Positions 56,333 to 64,000 of a stretch of 64,000 nucleotides of DNA are shown here, piece after piece. Within the stretch, counting starts at the first letter, position 1. The number at the start of each line of letters is the position of its first letter. The translations under genes and the position numbers were made by a program. Source of the stretch: JAUVZL01 sp965603515 (GTDB lineage: Bacteria > Hydrothermota > Tepidihabitantia > SM23-42); contig CBFDDH010000003.1 of the NCBI GenBank assembly GCA_965603515.1, positions 35,932-99,931 on the forward strand, in the 5' to 3' direction. The notes below the pieces were generated by a model, which saw nothing but the letters and a program-made list of their open reading frames with translations, ran no database searches and was not told the DNA's origin.

Positions 56333-56470
56333 TTTCTCCTCCTCAACTAAAGAGATACCTTCCCGCAAAAACTATCCCAGGAACAACATCTCATATTGTT
56401 CCTATATTTATTATACAAGCGATTTTAATTTTGTCAAGAGCCTTAAGACTCGATTGGAATTCATCCTTTT

Positions 56471-56556
56471 ATTCACTATTCGAGATTTGACCCCATGTCT
56501 TTCCTTTTCTGCTATTCACTATTCGAGATTTGACCCCATGTCTTTCCTTTTCTGCT
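56471..56556. repeat. perfect 43-bp tandem duplication
   Basis: The 43 bp at 56471-56513 recur exactly at 56514-56556, between two secreted-protein genes. It begins ATTCACTATTCGAGATTTGA. Confidence 0.9.
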
Positions 56557-56633
56557 AAATAGATTTAACTCGAATTCCTTGTCGTTTTAAGTCTTCTGAA
56601 AAAGAATACTTCATAACTCCTCTCAAAAATCCA

Positions 56634-58430
56634 TTATTCAAAAATAGCATTACCGTATCCTGCTGGGTTGCTCAGTCTTAGTATAGGAAAACTCCATCCA
56701 TCTAGTTCTGAAGGTTCAGGTGTACACATTCTAAATGCATTTATCCCCCACTCAGTACCAGACAAAGGGATCTTACAATCCAGGATTTCAAAAGGAATTG
56801 CAGCTTCGATCATATATCCGTCTTTTCTCTTTTTCGCGACAATATCCCATTCTGGGTTCCAGTTAAAATCCACTTCTCCCTGTGGTGCCCGATAATCCAT
56901 CGTCACGCCAAAGGCAGTAATACCAAAACAAAAACGCGATTGTCCATCTTTTACCGGGTCTAAATAAAAGATAACGCAATCATCATCCAGGAAGTTCCAA
57001 TCCTTTTCTTTTGAAGTCTGTTTGATCGTTTTCATTTCATCTTCTTTGCAGTCAAAAGCCAGGTACAAAGAATTATTATCATAGCAAACATACCAGCCAG
57101 TAATCTCTCCGGCCCAGCCAGACTTATCTGTCTTCATCCATCTCCCGGCAGATTCCACTGCCTGCCAGCTTTTTTCACTCAGTTTACCATCAATTTTTAT
57201 CTTGCCCAGAGCTTTTTTGATACGAACTGGTCGTTCTATTGAAAAATCTATCAGAGTTGCCAGCTCAATCACCTTTTCTTCTCCAATTGTGCATATTATA
57301 TTATTCTCCGGAACGGGGAAAACAGCTTCACCATCAAAAGCAATATTAAAAGTTATCTCGGTGCTATCGCCTGGTTCGAGCATGATCTGTTTCTGCTTTT
57401 CCTCACAAGTCCAACCAGATTCTTCTGGTGTTTGAACAGAGTAATCTATTATTATACTTTCATTGAATGCGTTCTTTGGCGTGATTCTGACCGTCTTCTT
57501 TACAGCTTCACCTAAACGCACAGAAAATGATTTGAAGGAAACACTTTCTAAGAATTCATCGACTTGCTGTACCCGCTCCTGGGTCACCACATCTTGCGCG
57601 AAAATAGAACCTGTTTTGATAACAACAATTTGCGCTTCCTCATCCTGCGCATTTACACTAAGATGGTGATAAAAATCCCCCCGATAAGGCATATCGCCAA
57701 TCTCGGCACCGGCACCACCAGTTATTATATAGCGTACACCATCCACTTCTTCAGACAGTTCATAGAGATGCTCGTGTCCGGCGAAAACCGTATTTACCTT
57801 GTATTTTGCGAGAAGTGGATGTACATCTTCCATCCAATTCGTGCTGCCTTCTGGAAAGTAGTCTTCGCGCCATAATGGTTTATGTAAAAAAACAAAGATA
57901 TATTTCGCGTCTCTATACTCATGTAATTCAGATTCTAACCACGTCACTTGCTCATCAAGGATGAAATCCGTTTTTTCAGGATCCTCACTGTAGAGACAGA
58001 TAAATCGACACCCTTTGTGAGAAAAAGCAAAGTAAAGCGAACCAAGCCGTTTCAACCACATCTTTTCACTCTGCTTATCAAACACATCATGATTCCCCAC
58101 AACTGGATAGTAAGGATTTGTGAATCCCTCACAGGTCTTGAAAAATTCATCCCATTCCGCATTGATGAGCGTTTTATCATCATCATAGCCGAGAATCAAA
58201 TCTCCGATTATCACGGTAAATTCTGAACCAAGTAAATTGATTTCCTGAATAGCTCTCTTAAATATATCAGGTTGAATGATTTTTTCAGGAGCTCCGTGCG
58301 GACGGTTATCTCCCAATACGGAAAACTGAAATGGTGAGAATCCGTCTATCTGCTGCTGGGCTGCTTCTAATAATGCAATACTGAATAGAAAATACAGGAC
58401 CACACTAATAGCTATACTTCTGCTTTTCAT
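56634..58430 (-). CDS. secreted metallophosphatase with C-terminal CBM9/DOMON-like domain
   Basis: 598 residues with a signal peptide (residues 1-22). The calcineurin-like phosphoesterase motifs are LGDNRPHG (residues 39-46), VIIGDLILG, GNHDVF, FVFLHKP and FAGHEHLYEL in order. The second part (from about residue 385, KIDGKLSEKSWQAVESAGRW, ending YGNAIFE) resembles the CBM9-like/DOMON sugar- or haem-binding domains. Substrate unknown; probably extracytoplasmic. AAAGGAGA precedes the ATG. Confidence 0.85.
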   Translation of the reverse strand: MKSRSIAISVVLYFLFSIALLEAAQQQIDGFSPFQFSVLGDNRPHGAPEKIIQPDIFKRAIQEINLLGSEFTVIIGDLILGYDDDKTLINAEWDEFFKTCEGFTNPYYPVVGNHDVFDKQSEKMWLKRLGSLYFAFSHKGCRFICLYSEDPEKTDFILDEQVTWLESELHEYRDAKYIFVFLHKPLWREDYFPEGSTNWMEDVHPLLAKYKVNTVFAGHEHLYELSEEVDGVRYIITGGAGAEIGDMPYRGDFYHHLSVNAQDEEAQIVVIKTGSIFAQDVVTQERVQQVDEFLESVSFKSFSVRLGEAVKKTVRITPKNAFNESIIIDYSVQTPEESGWTCEEKQKQIMLEPGDSTEITFNIAFDGEAVFPVPENNIICTIGEEKVIELATLIDFSIERPVRIKKALGKIKIDGKLSEKSWQAVESAGRWMKTDKSGWAGEITGWYVCYDNNSLYLAFDCKEDEMKTIKQTSKEKDWNFLDDDCVIFYLDPVKDGQSRFCFGITAFGVTMDYRAPQGEVDFNWNPEWDIVAKKRKDGYMIEAAIPFEILDCKIPLSGTEWGINAFRMCTPEPSELDGWSFPILRLSNPAGYGNAIFE

Positions 58431-58459
58431 ATTTTCTCCTTTCTTTTTTATTTGCTTGT

Positions 58460-58488
58460 ATAGTACAATAACTCCAATAGCAAGTCAA
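58460..58488 (-). promoter_or_regulatory. promoter of the metallophosphatase gene
   Basis: TTGACT (58483-58488), 17-nt spacer, TACTAT (58460-58465); leader of 30 nt with Shine-Dalgarno site. Confidence 0.65.
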
Positions 58489-58685
58489 GGCAAAGATACT
58501 GTTGAAGGTTTTTGCGACCGCTTTTCTCTACTCCTAATCGCCGATAATATAATAGCTTCTTGTGTAAACAGAATTCTTCTAATAGCATATGATCCTTCTT
58601 CTCCTTGTGCGAAGTGTAGCAATCTTTCGATAGAAGTTGGAATATCGAACGGGTTGCTCTGTATTATCTAATAATAGGAGGTATT

Positions 58686-59240
58686 ATGCAACGCAATGTA
58701 ACAACTTGTGTCTTAGCGATTTTCTGTTTTAGTTGGGCTGGTTTGTATGTAGAATACGATAGAGATATATTTGACGGGTATAAAGACCTTATGGATGAAG
58801 CAAGCGTGAAAGGGAATTACGTAAATCTGCTTCACGTAATTGAAGTCCCTGAAGACAAAGCCGTCTATGATGCGTTATGTAACTGGGGTTATTCAATTTG
58901 TGATGCCTATGCAGATAACACGAATCTCAAACCTGGCTTCTGGGTTTATGTTTATCCAAACTGGTTTGTTTGGGAAAGATTGGCTATTGAGGACCAGCTT
59001 GATCCAGAAGCAAGCGTTCATGGAAAATACACCACTTTGCTTCACGTTTTAGAGGCCCCAGAAGACCTCAATGTCTACGGCTCTTTTTATGATTGGGGCT
59101 TTTCAGAGGGATACGCCTATGCTGGATACGAAAACCTTACACCTGGATACTGGGTATATCAAAAAACCAACTGGTATATCTGGGCTGATATGAAAGATCA
59201 TATTGGAGGAACTTGAGGTGGTTGTGGGGTTAAGTATTAG
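58686..59240 (+). CDS. small exported two-repeat protein with C-terminal UGGC (possible selenoprotein)
   Basis: 184 residues if UGA at 59214-59216 is read. A signal peptide (residues 1-18, ending SWAG) precedes two copies of a roughly 80-residue unit that share EASVxGxYxxLLHVxExPED and WGxSxxYAYA...PGYWVY. The chain then ends GGT-U-GGC-GVKY and TAG 59240, so reading through gives a UxxC pair on a flexible Gly-rich tail, like the C-terminal redox tail of some reductases. A hairpin with loop GTA follows. Reading UGA as a plain stop would leave a complete 176-residue protein, so this case is weaker than the others. AGGAGG precedes the ATG. Confidence 0.55.
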
Positions 59241-59243
59241 CCC
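59227..59243 (+). promoter_or_regulatory. SECIS-like or terminator hairpin
   Basis: GGGTTAA pairs with TTAGCCC (one GU pair), loop GTA, 17 nt downstream of the UGA at 59214-59216. It lies between two convergent genes, so it could also be a weak terminator. Confidence 0.5.
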
Positions 59244-59257
59244 TTAAAATATCCAGA

Positions 59258-60310
59258 TCAACCGACACTGATACCCAACGTTTTAAAAATACCTTTTGAA
59301 ACCTTGATATCATGTTGATTATTGAATGACTTAGCTATAGTATAGGCTTTTTTCACATTTTCTTTTGCTTTTTTAAAGAAAGTCTTTCTGTTTGTTTTTA
59401 AGAAAAGATTATGATAAGTTTCAGCAAGTCCGTTGTACGTAGATGGAAGATAACCCGTAAGATTCAGTTTCTTTTTCATCGACAATGCTAAATTGAGATT
59501 TTCCAGTGCTTTCTTGTACTGACCTTTTTTAATAAGCAAATAGCCAATATTATTATTGGTCATTGCAATAGCTGCGAAATCACCCTGTGCACTTGTTATA
59601 GCCAATGCCTCTTGCCATTTCTCAAGCGCCTTATCATATTTACCGAGCTTGAATAAAGCTATTCCCCAATTAAGAAGGGGGCTGGTCATCAAACCTTTTG
59701 ATTGTGTATTTTCTAATATCACGATAGCTTTTCGGAAATAAGGTATAGCTTTTTCCGCTCTATTCCAAAACGCATATACCAAACCAATATTGCCCAGACA
59801 AGTACCTTGAGCAGGGATGTCACCTATGCTCCCGAATATTCGATCAGCGCGTTCGATATAATTTATTGCATCACAATACTTTCCTGCACCGCGATAGGCC
59901 AAACCCATAAGGTTTAGAATAACCGCCTTCTTTCTCTTCTCTTTTTTCTTCATCACCTGCTTATATAGTTTTTTATAACAGCTTAGTGCTGCTCCGTAGT
60001 CCCCTTTAATACGAAATGCATTGCCTTTAAATCGCCAGAATTCGAAATCGAGGTCCAGGGAGCGGCTTTTTTCCACATAGGGTTCTACATTGTTTAGAAA
60101 AGACAGGCTTTTCTCAATTTTGCCTTCCAAATAAGCAAGATTAGCAAGTTCAAGTAATGCTTTAGCAGCATCAACAATTGTGTTCTTACTCAGAGTATAT
60201 GCCTGGTTAAAGTCCTTTCCTGCCTTTTTAAATAAACCTACAGTTGAATAGAGCCGACCTCTCTCTATGAATAAACTCACCGGATTTTTATTTGACTGGT
60301 TCAATATCAT
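59258..60310 (-). CDS. tetratricopeptide-repeat protein
   Basis: 350 residues made of helical TPR units, seen as GALSCYKKLYKQ, LMGLAYRGAGKYCDAINYIERA, LGNIGLVYAFWNRAEKAIPYFRKA and NNIGYLLIKKGQYKKALENLNLA. It has about seven repeats, with no signal peptide or catalytic domain. Such proteins bind partner proteins; function unknown. Confidence 0.85.
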   Translation of the reverse strand: MILNQSNKNPVSLFIERGRLYSTVGLFKKAGKDFNQAYTLSKNTIVDAAKALLELANLAYLEGKIEKSLSFLNNVEPYVEKSRSLDLDFEFWRFKGNAFRIKGDYGAALSCYKKLYKQVMKKKEKRKKAVILNLMGLAYRGAGKYCDAINYIERADRIFGSIGDIPAQGTCLGNIGLVYAFWNRAEKAIPYFRKAIVILENTQSKGLMTSPLLNWGIALFKLGKYDKALEKWQEALAITSAQGDFAAIAMTNNNIGYLLIKKGQYKKALENLNLALSMKKKLNLTGYLPSTYNGLAETYHNLFLKTNRKTFFKKAKENVKKAYTIAKSFNNQHDIKVSKGIFKTLGISVG

Positions 60311-60346
60311 ACTTTAATAGGTTTTTCCTCTACAATAATTTCATCA

Positions 60347-61678
60347 CTACTCTACAACAATGATTTTCTGTACATCACAGACCCGGTTAGAGATTCTTAG
60401 CATACAAAGATAAACGCCGCAACTAACTGATACATTATTATAGTCCTTGCCGTTCCAATTAATTGAATAAGACCCTGGTTCTTGCTGCTTTCTTACCAGA
60501 TTTATTATTTGCCGTCCAGTAATATCAAAGACATCCATTTCTACAAAATCATTCTTTGTAATTGAATATCCAATAGCTGTTGATCTCGCAAATGGATTGG
60601 GATTTATCTGCAATATTGAAAATAATCCTTCTTTCTGCTTTTCAAAAACGGCATTTTGAGGAGCAGTGGCATAACATATACCAAGCGCTGTCTCATACCA
60701 CATTTTATATTCAAACCCATCAAAGAGGACATCAGGCGCCCACGGTCCACCGCTGTCCACAGGTAGATCATAGTTTGTCAGTACCGGGTCAGAATACTTT
60801 ATCCAGTCAATACCATTTTGAGACGTGGCATAACCTACACGAGCAGTATCAAGAGTGCTGTCTGCAGTCCAGTCTGCAATAGAAGCCGCGCAGTACCACA
60901 TTTCATAAACTCCATCAGTTCTGCGTACCGCAGGTACCGCGACCCATCCATCGTCCCATGAACCTGCATTACCGGTTTCCACGACCGGATTGTTAATAGT
61001 ATCTTTTTGCCAGAGATACCCGTCAGATGAATATGCATAACCGATCTGTATCCACAGGTCACTCGGCTTACCCGGTCCATAACCAACCCCAGTGTACCAC
61101 ATTGTATATAAACCAGTTGCAGAATCATAAAGGACAGCCGGTGATTCCACCCAGAAACCATCCCAATCAACAAGTTCACCTCTTTCAAGGATGGGATTAC
61201 CTGAATGACGCGTCCATGTGATACCGTCTGGTGATGTGGCTACACCCATTGCCGAATGTGCAACCGAAAGAGAATCACCACAAAAATATAGCTTATATTC
61301 TGTCCCATCATTAAGAGACGCTGGCGTATCACACCAGCGCGAATCCCACGCTCCTGGCTGCCCAACATCGAGGACCGGTACTGGAGGATCACGTTTTACC
61401 CAGGTCGTTCCATCGACCGAAAATGCATAGCTGATACGACCTCGCAGTATTGTATCACCCACATAAGCAACACCTGCCGCAGTATACCACATCTTGAAGG
61501 TATCATTTTCAAAAAGACAGGATGGTTGACCGATCGCAGCCCACTCCCAGACACCTGGGATCGTGGTGTCCTTAACCATAACCGGGTTATTATCGTATTT
61601 TTGCCAATTGGTTTGCCCGTAAACCACACTCGCCATTAGTAATATCATAAAGATTAGCATATTGTATTTGAAATTCAT
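60347..61678 (-). CDS. secreted five-bladed-propeller (glycosidase-like) protein with T9SS-type C-terminal domain
   Basis: 443 residues. Signal peptide (1-22, VVYGQ), then repeated strand units MWYTAAGVAYVGD, MGVATSPDGITWTRHSGNP, MWYTGVGYGPGKPSDLWIQIGYAYSSDGYLW and GYATSQNGIDWIKYSDP, which match five-bladed propellers of the GH43/GH32-like superfamily; no clear catalytic acid was identified, so it may only bind sugars. The last 80 residues form a sorting domain (NPNPFARSTAIGY, VFDITGRQIINL, CGVYLCMLRIS, KIIVVE). The gene starts 6 nt after its -10 box. Confidence 0.8.
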   Translation of the reverse strand: MNFKYNMLIFMILLMASVVYGQTNWQKYDNNPVMVKDTTIPGVWEWAAIGQPSCLFENDTFKMWYTAAGVAYVGDTILRGRISYAFSVDGTTWVKRDPPVPVLDVGQPGAWDSRWCDTPASLNDGTEYKLYFCGDSLSVAHSAMGVATSPDGITWTRHSGNPILERGELVDWDGFWVESPAVLYDSATGLYTMWYTGVGYGPGKPSDLWIQIGYAYSSDGYLWQKDTINNPVVETGNAGSWDDGWVAVPAVRRTDGVYEMWYCAASIADWTADSTLDTARVGYATSQNGIDWIKYSDPVLTNYDLPVDSGGPWAPDVLFDGFEYKMWYETALGICYATAPQNAVFEKQKEGLFSILQINPNPFARSTAIGYSITKNDFVEMDVFDITGRQIINLVRKQQEPGSYSINWNGKDYNNVSVSCGVYLCMLRISNRVCDVQKIIVVE

Positions 61679-61684
61679 TGATAG

Positions 61685-61712
61685 ATTATCACGAATTCTT
61701 TGCCAAAGTCAA
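61685..61712 (-). promoter_or_regulatory. leaderless promoter of the propeller gene
   Basis: TTGACT (61707-61712), 16-nt spacer, GATAAT (61685-61690), 6 nt to ATG 61678. Confidence 0.78.
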
Positions 61713-61771
61713 GTTTGACTTGTATTTGTTGATTTGCTGTATGTTTTATGTGTACAATCATCCCTTTCCCC

Positions 61772-61800
61772 TTGACATCCCCCTAATATTTGCTTAAAGT
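61772..61800 (+). promoter_or_regulatory. promoter of the FG-GAP-like selenoprotein gene
   Basis: TTGACA (61772-61777), 17-nt spacer, TAAAGT (61795-61800); AAAGGAGG lies in the 15-nt leader before ATG 61821. Confidence 0.68.
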
Positions 61801-61820
61801 ATATAAGAAAGGAGGTAATT

Positions 61821-63059
61821 ATGCATAAATATCTTTCCGTTGTAATACTTCTTCTTGTATCAATATCATATGCCGAAACACCAGTTTTCGCTGACCCGGT
61901 ATATATCCAGGCTAATGGCACCAATATTAATGTTGGTTATGGTGGTAACGCTTCACCTTTCATGATCGACTGGGACGGCGATAACAAACAAGATTTGCTG
62001 CTTGGTCAATACGACGGCGGTAGAATTCGATTTTACACAAATACGGGTACGCACTATTATCCAACATTCAGTACTTTTGTCTATCTTCAGGCCGATGGCG
62101 TCAATATATCTGTCAGCTATTGTTGATGCCAGGGAGCAACAGTCGCAGTTTGCGATTGGAATGAAGACAGCTATCTCGATCTTATTGTCGGTGAACGAAA
62201 TGGCTATTTAACTTTTTTCCGTGGGACGTCTACCGGTGATCTAACTGACGATGGTTATCTCCTTGCTGATGGCGCATACATCGTTGCTGATAATAATTCC
62301 TGGCCAACTGTTCACGATTGGGACGAAGATGGAAGAAAAGACTTGCTTGTCGGTCAAGAAGGCATAGGTCAGCCGTGCAATGCTTATGTCTATCTTAATG
62401 AAGGCACCAATGCAGCACCGGTTTTTGGCGACTCCACACCAGTTCTTTTTAATGGTAGTCCGCTTACATACTACCGGACCGTACCAGTGATCGAGGACCT
62501 CGACGGCGACGGTCTCAAGGATATGATCCTGGGTGGTTGGTATAGTGATGTCCGTTTCTATACGAATGTCGGTACCAATTCAAATCCTATATATAACAAT
62601 TATATCTATCTGGTACTACCGGACTCCAGCACCTATCTTAACGGCAATCCGCCGCGCGTTAATTTCACTGACTGGGATGGTGATAGTGACCTCGATATGA
62701 TAACATGCGATTACTACGGTTCAGTATTCCTGCGTGAGAATATAACCCTACCCGGTATTATTGAGAATAAGGAACAAATAATAACCCTTGGTGCATTCAC
62801 CATCACACCTAATCCGGTTAAACAGCGGGCTGCATTTAAATACCAACTGACAGAAGATGCATTAGTACGGGCTGATGTATACTCGATAGACGGGACGTTG
62901 ATCACGTCGCCTTTCAAGAAATATAATGACGCTGGTGAAGTGCACTTTACTTGGGATATCGGAACAATTGACCGAAATAAACTGCCGAATGGCGTTTACT
63001 TTGTCCGGTTGACATCAGGCACTGAAGTACAAACACAAAAACTACTGATTATGCGCTGA
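61821..63059 (+). CDS. T9SS-secreted FG-GAP/VCBS-like protein with Cys-Sec-Cys (in-frame UGA)
   Basis: One frame of 412 codons from ATG 61821 to TGA 63057-63059, with one TGA at 62124-62126 (codon 102), which must be read for a whole protein. Signal peptide 1-17 (ISYAETP). FG-GAP-like units with DWDGDNKQDLLLGQ, DWNEDSYLDLIVGE, DWDEDGRKDLLVGQ, DLDGDGLKDMILGG and DWDGDSDLDMITCD form a propeller; the UGA is in YC101-U102-C103-QGA between units 1 and 2. The last 80 residues are a sorting domain (TPNPVKQRAAF, VYSIDGTLITSP, NGVYFVRLTS, KLLIMR). A SECIS-like hairpin with loop GTT lies 21 nt after the UGA. Cys-Sec-Cys could bind a metal or form a selenylsulfide. Confidence 0.75.
62141..62157 (+). promoter_or_regulatory. 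SECIS-like hairpin of the FG-GAP-like selenoprotein
   Basis: AGTCGCA pairs with TGCGATT (one GU pair), loop GTT starting with G, 14 nt downstream of the UGA at 62124-62126. Confidence 0.65.
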
Positions 63060-63296
63060 TTCTTCGCTTTTTAAGTTGTTTTGCTGTCCGTACTTATCGA
63101 AAACCTCTACGAATGTTTCTAATTCCTTAACAGCATTTTCCTCTTTACTTCATTGTTTTTTTGAATATGAAAAAATTGGCGTGGATTTCATCACCAAATT
63201 CAGTCCATGTTTTAAAGATCAGTGTTGGCGAAGCGAAGTCTCAAATGACAGTATCCCCAAATTCTCTATCTTCATAGTTATTCCCTTTGTTGATGT

Positions 63297-63929
63297 TCAT
63301 TCTGTATCAGTCAATTCATGAATATACTTAAGGAGCTCGTCATACTTTTCTTTTACTTCAAAGTATAATTTCCTGTAATCTACATCTTTATCGTCAATGG
63401 GTTTAGCATCCTTCTTCTCTTCCTTATCCTTAGCATTAGTTGAAGGTTTCTTAACAAAACCCTCTTTGCCTAGCCAGCTTCGCACATCCTCAATATCCTG
63501 TTTCTCTTCACTCACTGGCCATCCTGCTTTAGTCTTGTTCAAATCAACCCGCAAATCCGGGTATTGATCCTTTATCGCTCTGACATATTTAGCAGGGAAA
63601 TTCGCGTCTTTATCATCATATTTTACGAATTTCAGTTCATGCCTTTTTTCAATTATCTTCTTCACAACTTGCTCTTGACCTTTTCTATAAAAACCAATAA
63701 TAGGCGGTATTTCAATCCTTATTTTTTCGCACAACCTCATAATAAGATTATTCGATGTAATAGCACGAACAACGTGGGCATTAGCTATAATAACCTTCAG
63801 GCTGCTCTTATGGTGAACCAATGCTTCAAGGACTTGTTGTGCAGAACCAACCGTAATAATACGCTCCTGATTGAGCATATCGCAGAGCTTCTTTCCCACA
63901 GTTTTATCTTCCTCAACTAATAAGATCAT
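63297..63929 (-). CDS. degenerate receiver-like protein with charged C-terminal extension
   Basis: 210 residues. Residues 1-115 look like a CheY-type receiver (MILLVEEDKTVGKKLCDML, LKVIIANAHVV around 45-54, PPIIGFYRKG, FVKYDDKD), but the phospho-accepting Asp is replaced by Asn50/Ala51 and the acidic cluster is EED. The middle carries a Lys/Glu/Asp-rich linker and the end a helix with coiled-coil spacing (YRKLYFEVKEKYDELLKY). It probably works by protein contact and not by phosphorylation. The gene has a perfect promoter upstream. Confidence 0.7.
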   Translation of the reverse strand: MILLVEEDKTVGKKLCDMLNQERIITVGSAQQVLEALVHHKSSLKVIIANAHVVRAITSNNLIMRLCEKIRIEIPPIIGFYRKGQEQVVKKIIEKRHELKFVKYDDKDANFPAKYVRAIKDQYPDLRVDLNKTKAGWPVSEEKQDIEDVRSWLGKEGFVKKPSTNAKDKEEKKDAKPIDDKDVDYRKLYFEVKEKYDELLKYIHELTDTE

Positions 63930-63949
63930 AATAACTTACCTATGTTTAC

Positions 63950-63978
63950 ATTATAGTTGCGAGAAATCTATCTGTCAA
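63950..63978 (-). promoter_or_regulatory. promoter of the receiver-like gene
   Basis: TTGACA (63973-63978), 17-nt spacer, TATAAT (63950-63955); leader of 20 nt with a partial AGGT ribosome site. Confidence 0.82.
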
Positions 63979-64000
63979 GTATTATACGAAGAACACAAAT

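Noticed and set aside
41506..62126. A genetic-code change making UGA a sense codon everywhere
   Set aside because: UGA ends dapB, parB, the PrsW-like gene, the ABC permeases and other genes at the expected length, so UGA still stops translation in general.
63060..63296. A minus-strand frame starting near 63275 with two in-frame TGA codons, and a plus-strand frame at 63076-63321
   Set aside because: The TGAs are not next to Cys and no SECIS-like stem or family feature was found; the plus-strand frame has no ribosome site and no recognisable family. It may be gene debris, but I cannot support a call.

Overview
The window reads as a chromosomal segment of an uncultured Gram-negative-type bacterium. 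Many secreted proteins end in a type IX secretion (T9SS)-like C-terminal domain (PNP...YDxxGR...W...GVYF...K), and there are outer-membrane barrels and a TonB-type receptor. The mix resembles candidate phyla such as WOR-3/Stahlbacteria or Cloacimonadota; this placement is inference, as there is no rRNA or other phylogenetic marker gene I could use to test it.

Layout: 0-2.1 kb sugar-nucleotide dehydrogenase, membrane flippase-like protein and glycosyltransferase; 2.2-5.7 kb dapB-dapA and parB-parA; 5.9-10 kb GMP synthase ATPase half, tsaD, a PrsW-like protease, an ArsR-type regulator and a tiny membrane protein; 10-23 kb a five-gene surface operon (two giant beta-roll adhesin-like proteins, a zinc protease, T9SS proteins); 23-30 kb a frameshifted zinc-ribbon gene, site-2 protease, mnmG, DUF362 and a SpeD-SpeE fusion; 29-38 kb an enolase-led operon with an ABC exporter, LolA-like protein, porin-like barrel and HtpX-like protease; 38-46 kb a redox region; 46-64 kb mixed genes, including a TonB-type receptor, PAS sensor, metallophosphatase and more T9SS proteins.

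The main discovery is a set of six genes each interrupted by one in-frame UGA (never UAA or UAG). In four of the six a UxxC-type motif or near variant follows; in the other two the UGA is next to Cys. Each UGA is followed 15-25 nt later by a short hairpin whose loop contains a leading G, as in bacterial SECIS elements; one loop matches the E. coli fdhF apical loop. UGA is an ordinary stop elsewhere here (dapB, parB, prsW, ABC permeases). The simplest reading is a family of exported selenoproteins: three thioredoxin/Omp28-like, one jelly-roll protein, one FG-GAP-like protein and one small repeat protein. One of them heads a five-gene operon with TlpA, a DUF6029-like outer-membrane protein, a small CxxC membrane protein and a NapH-like polyferredoxin, which looks like an electron-transfer relay from the membrane to extracytoplasmic thiol/selenol proteins.

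A second theme is promoter architecture: at least twelve genes have TTGACx, a 16-17 nt spacer and a TATAAT-like box ending only 5-10 nt before the start codon, which predicts leaderless mRNAs. Genes with Shine-Dalgarno sites instead carry longer leaders. Intergenic gaps hold a family of dispersed degenerate repeats, one of which supplies the 3' end of tsaD.
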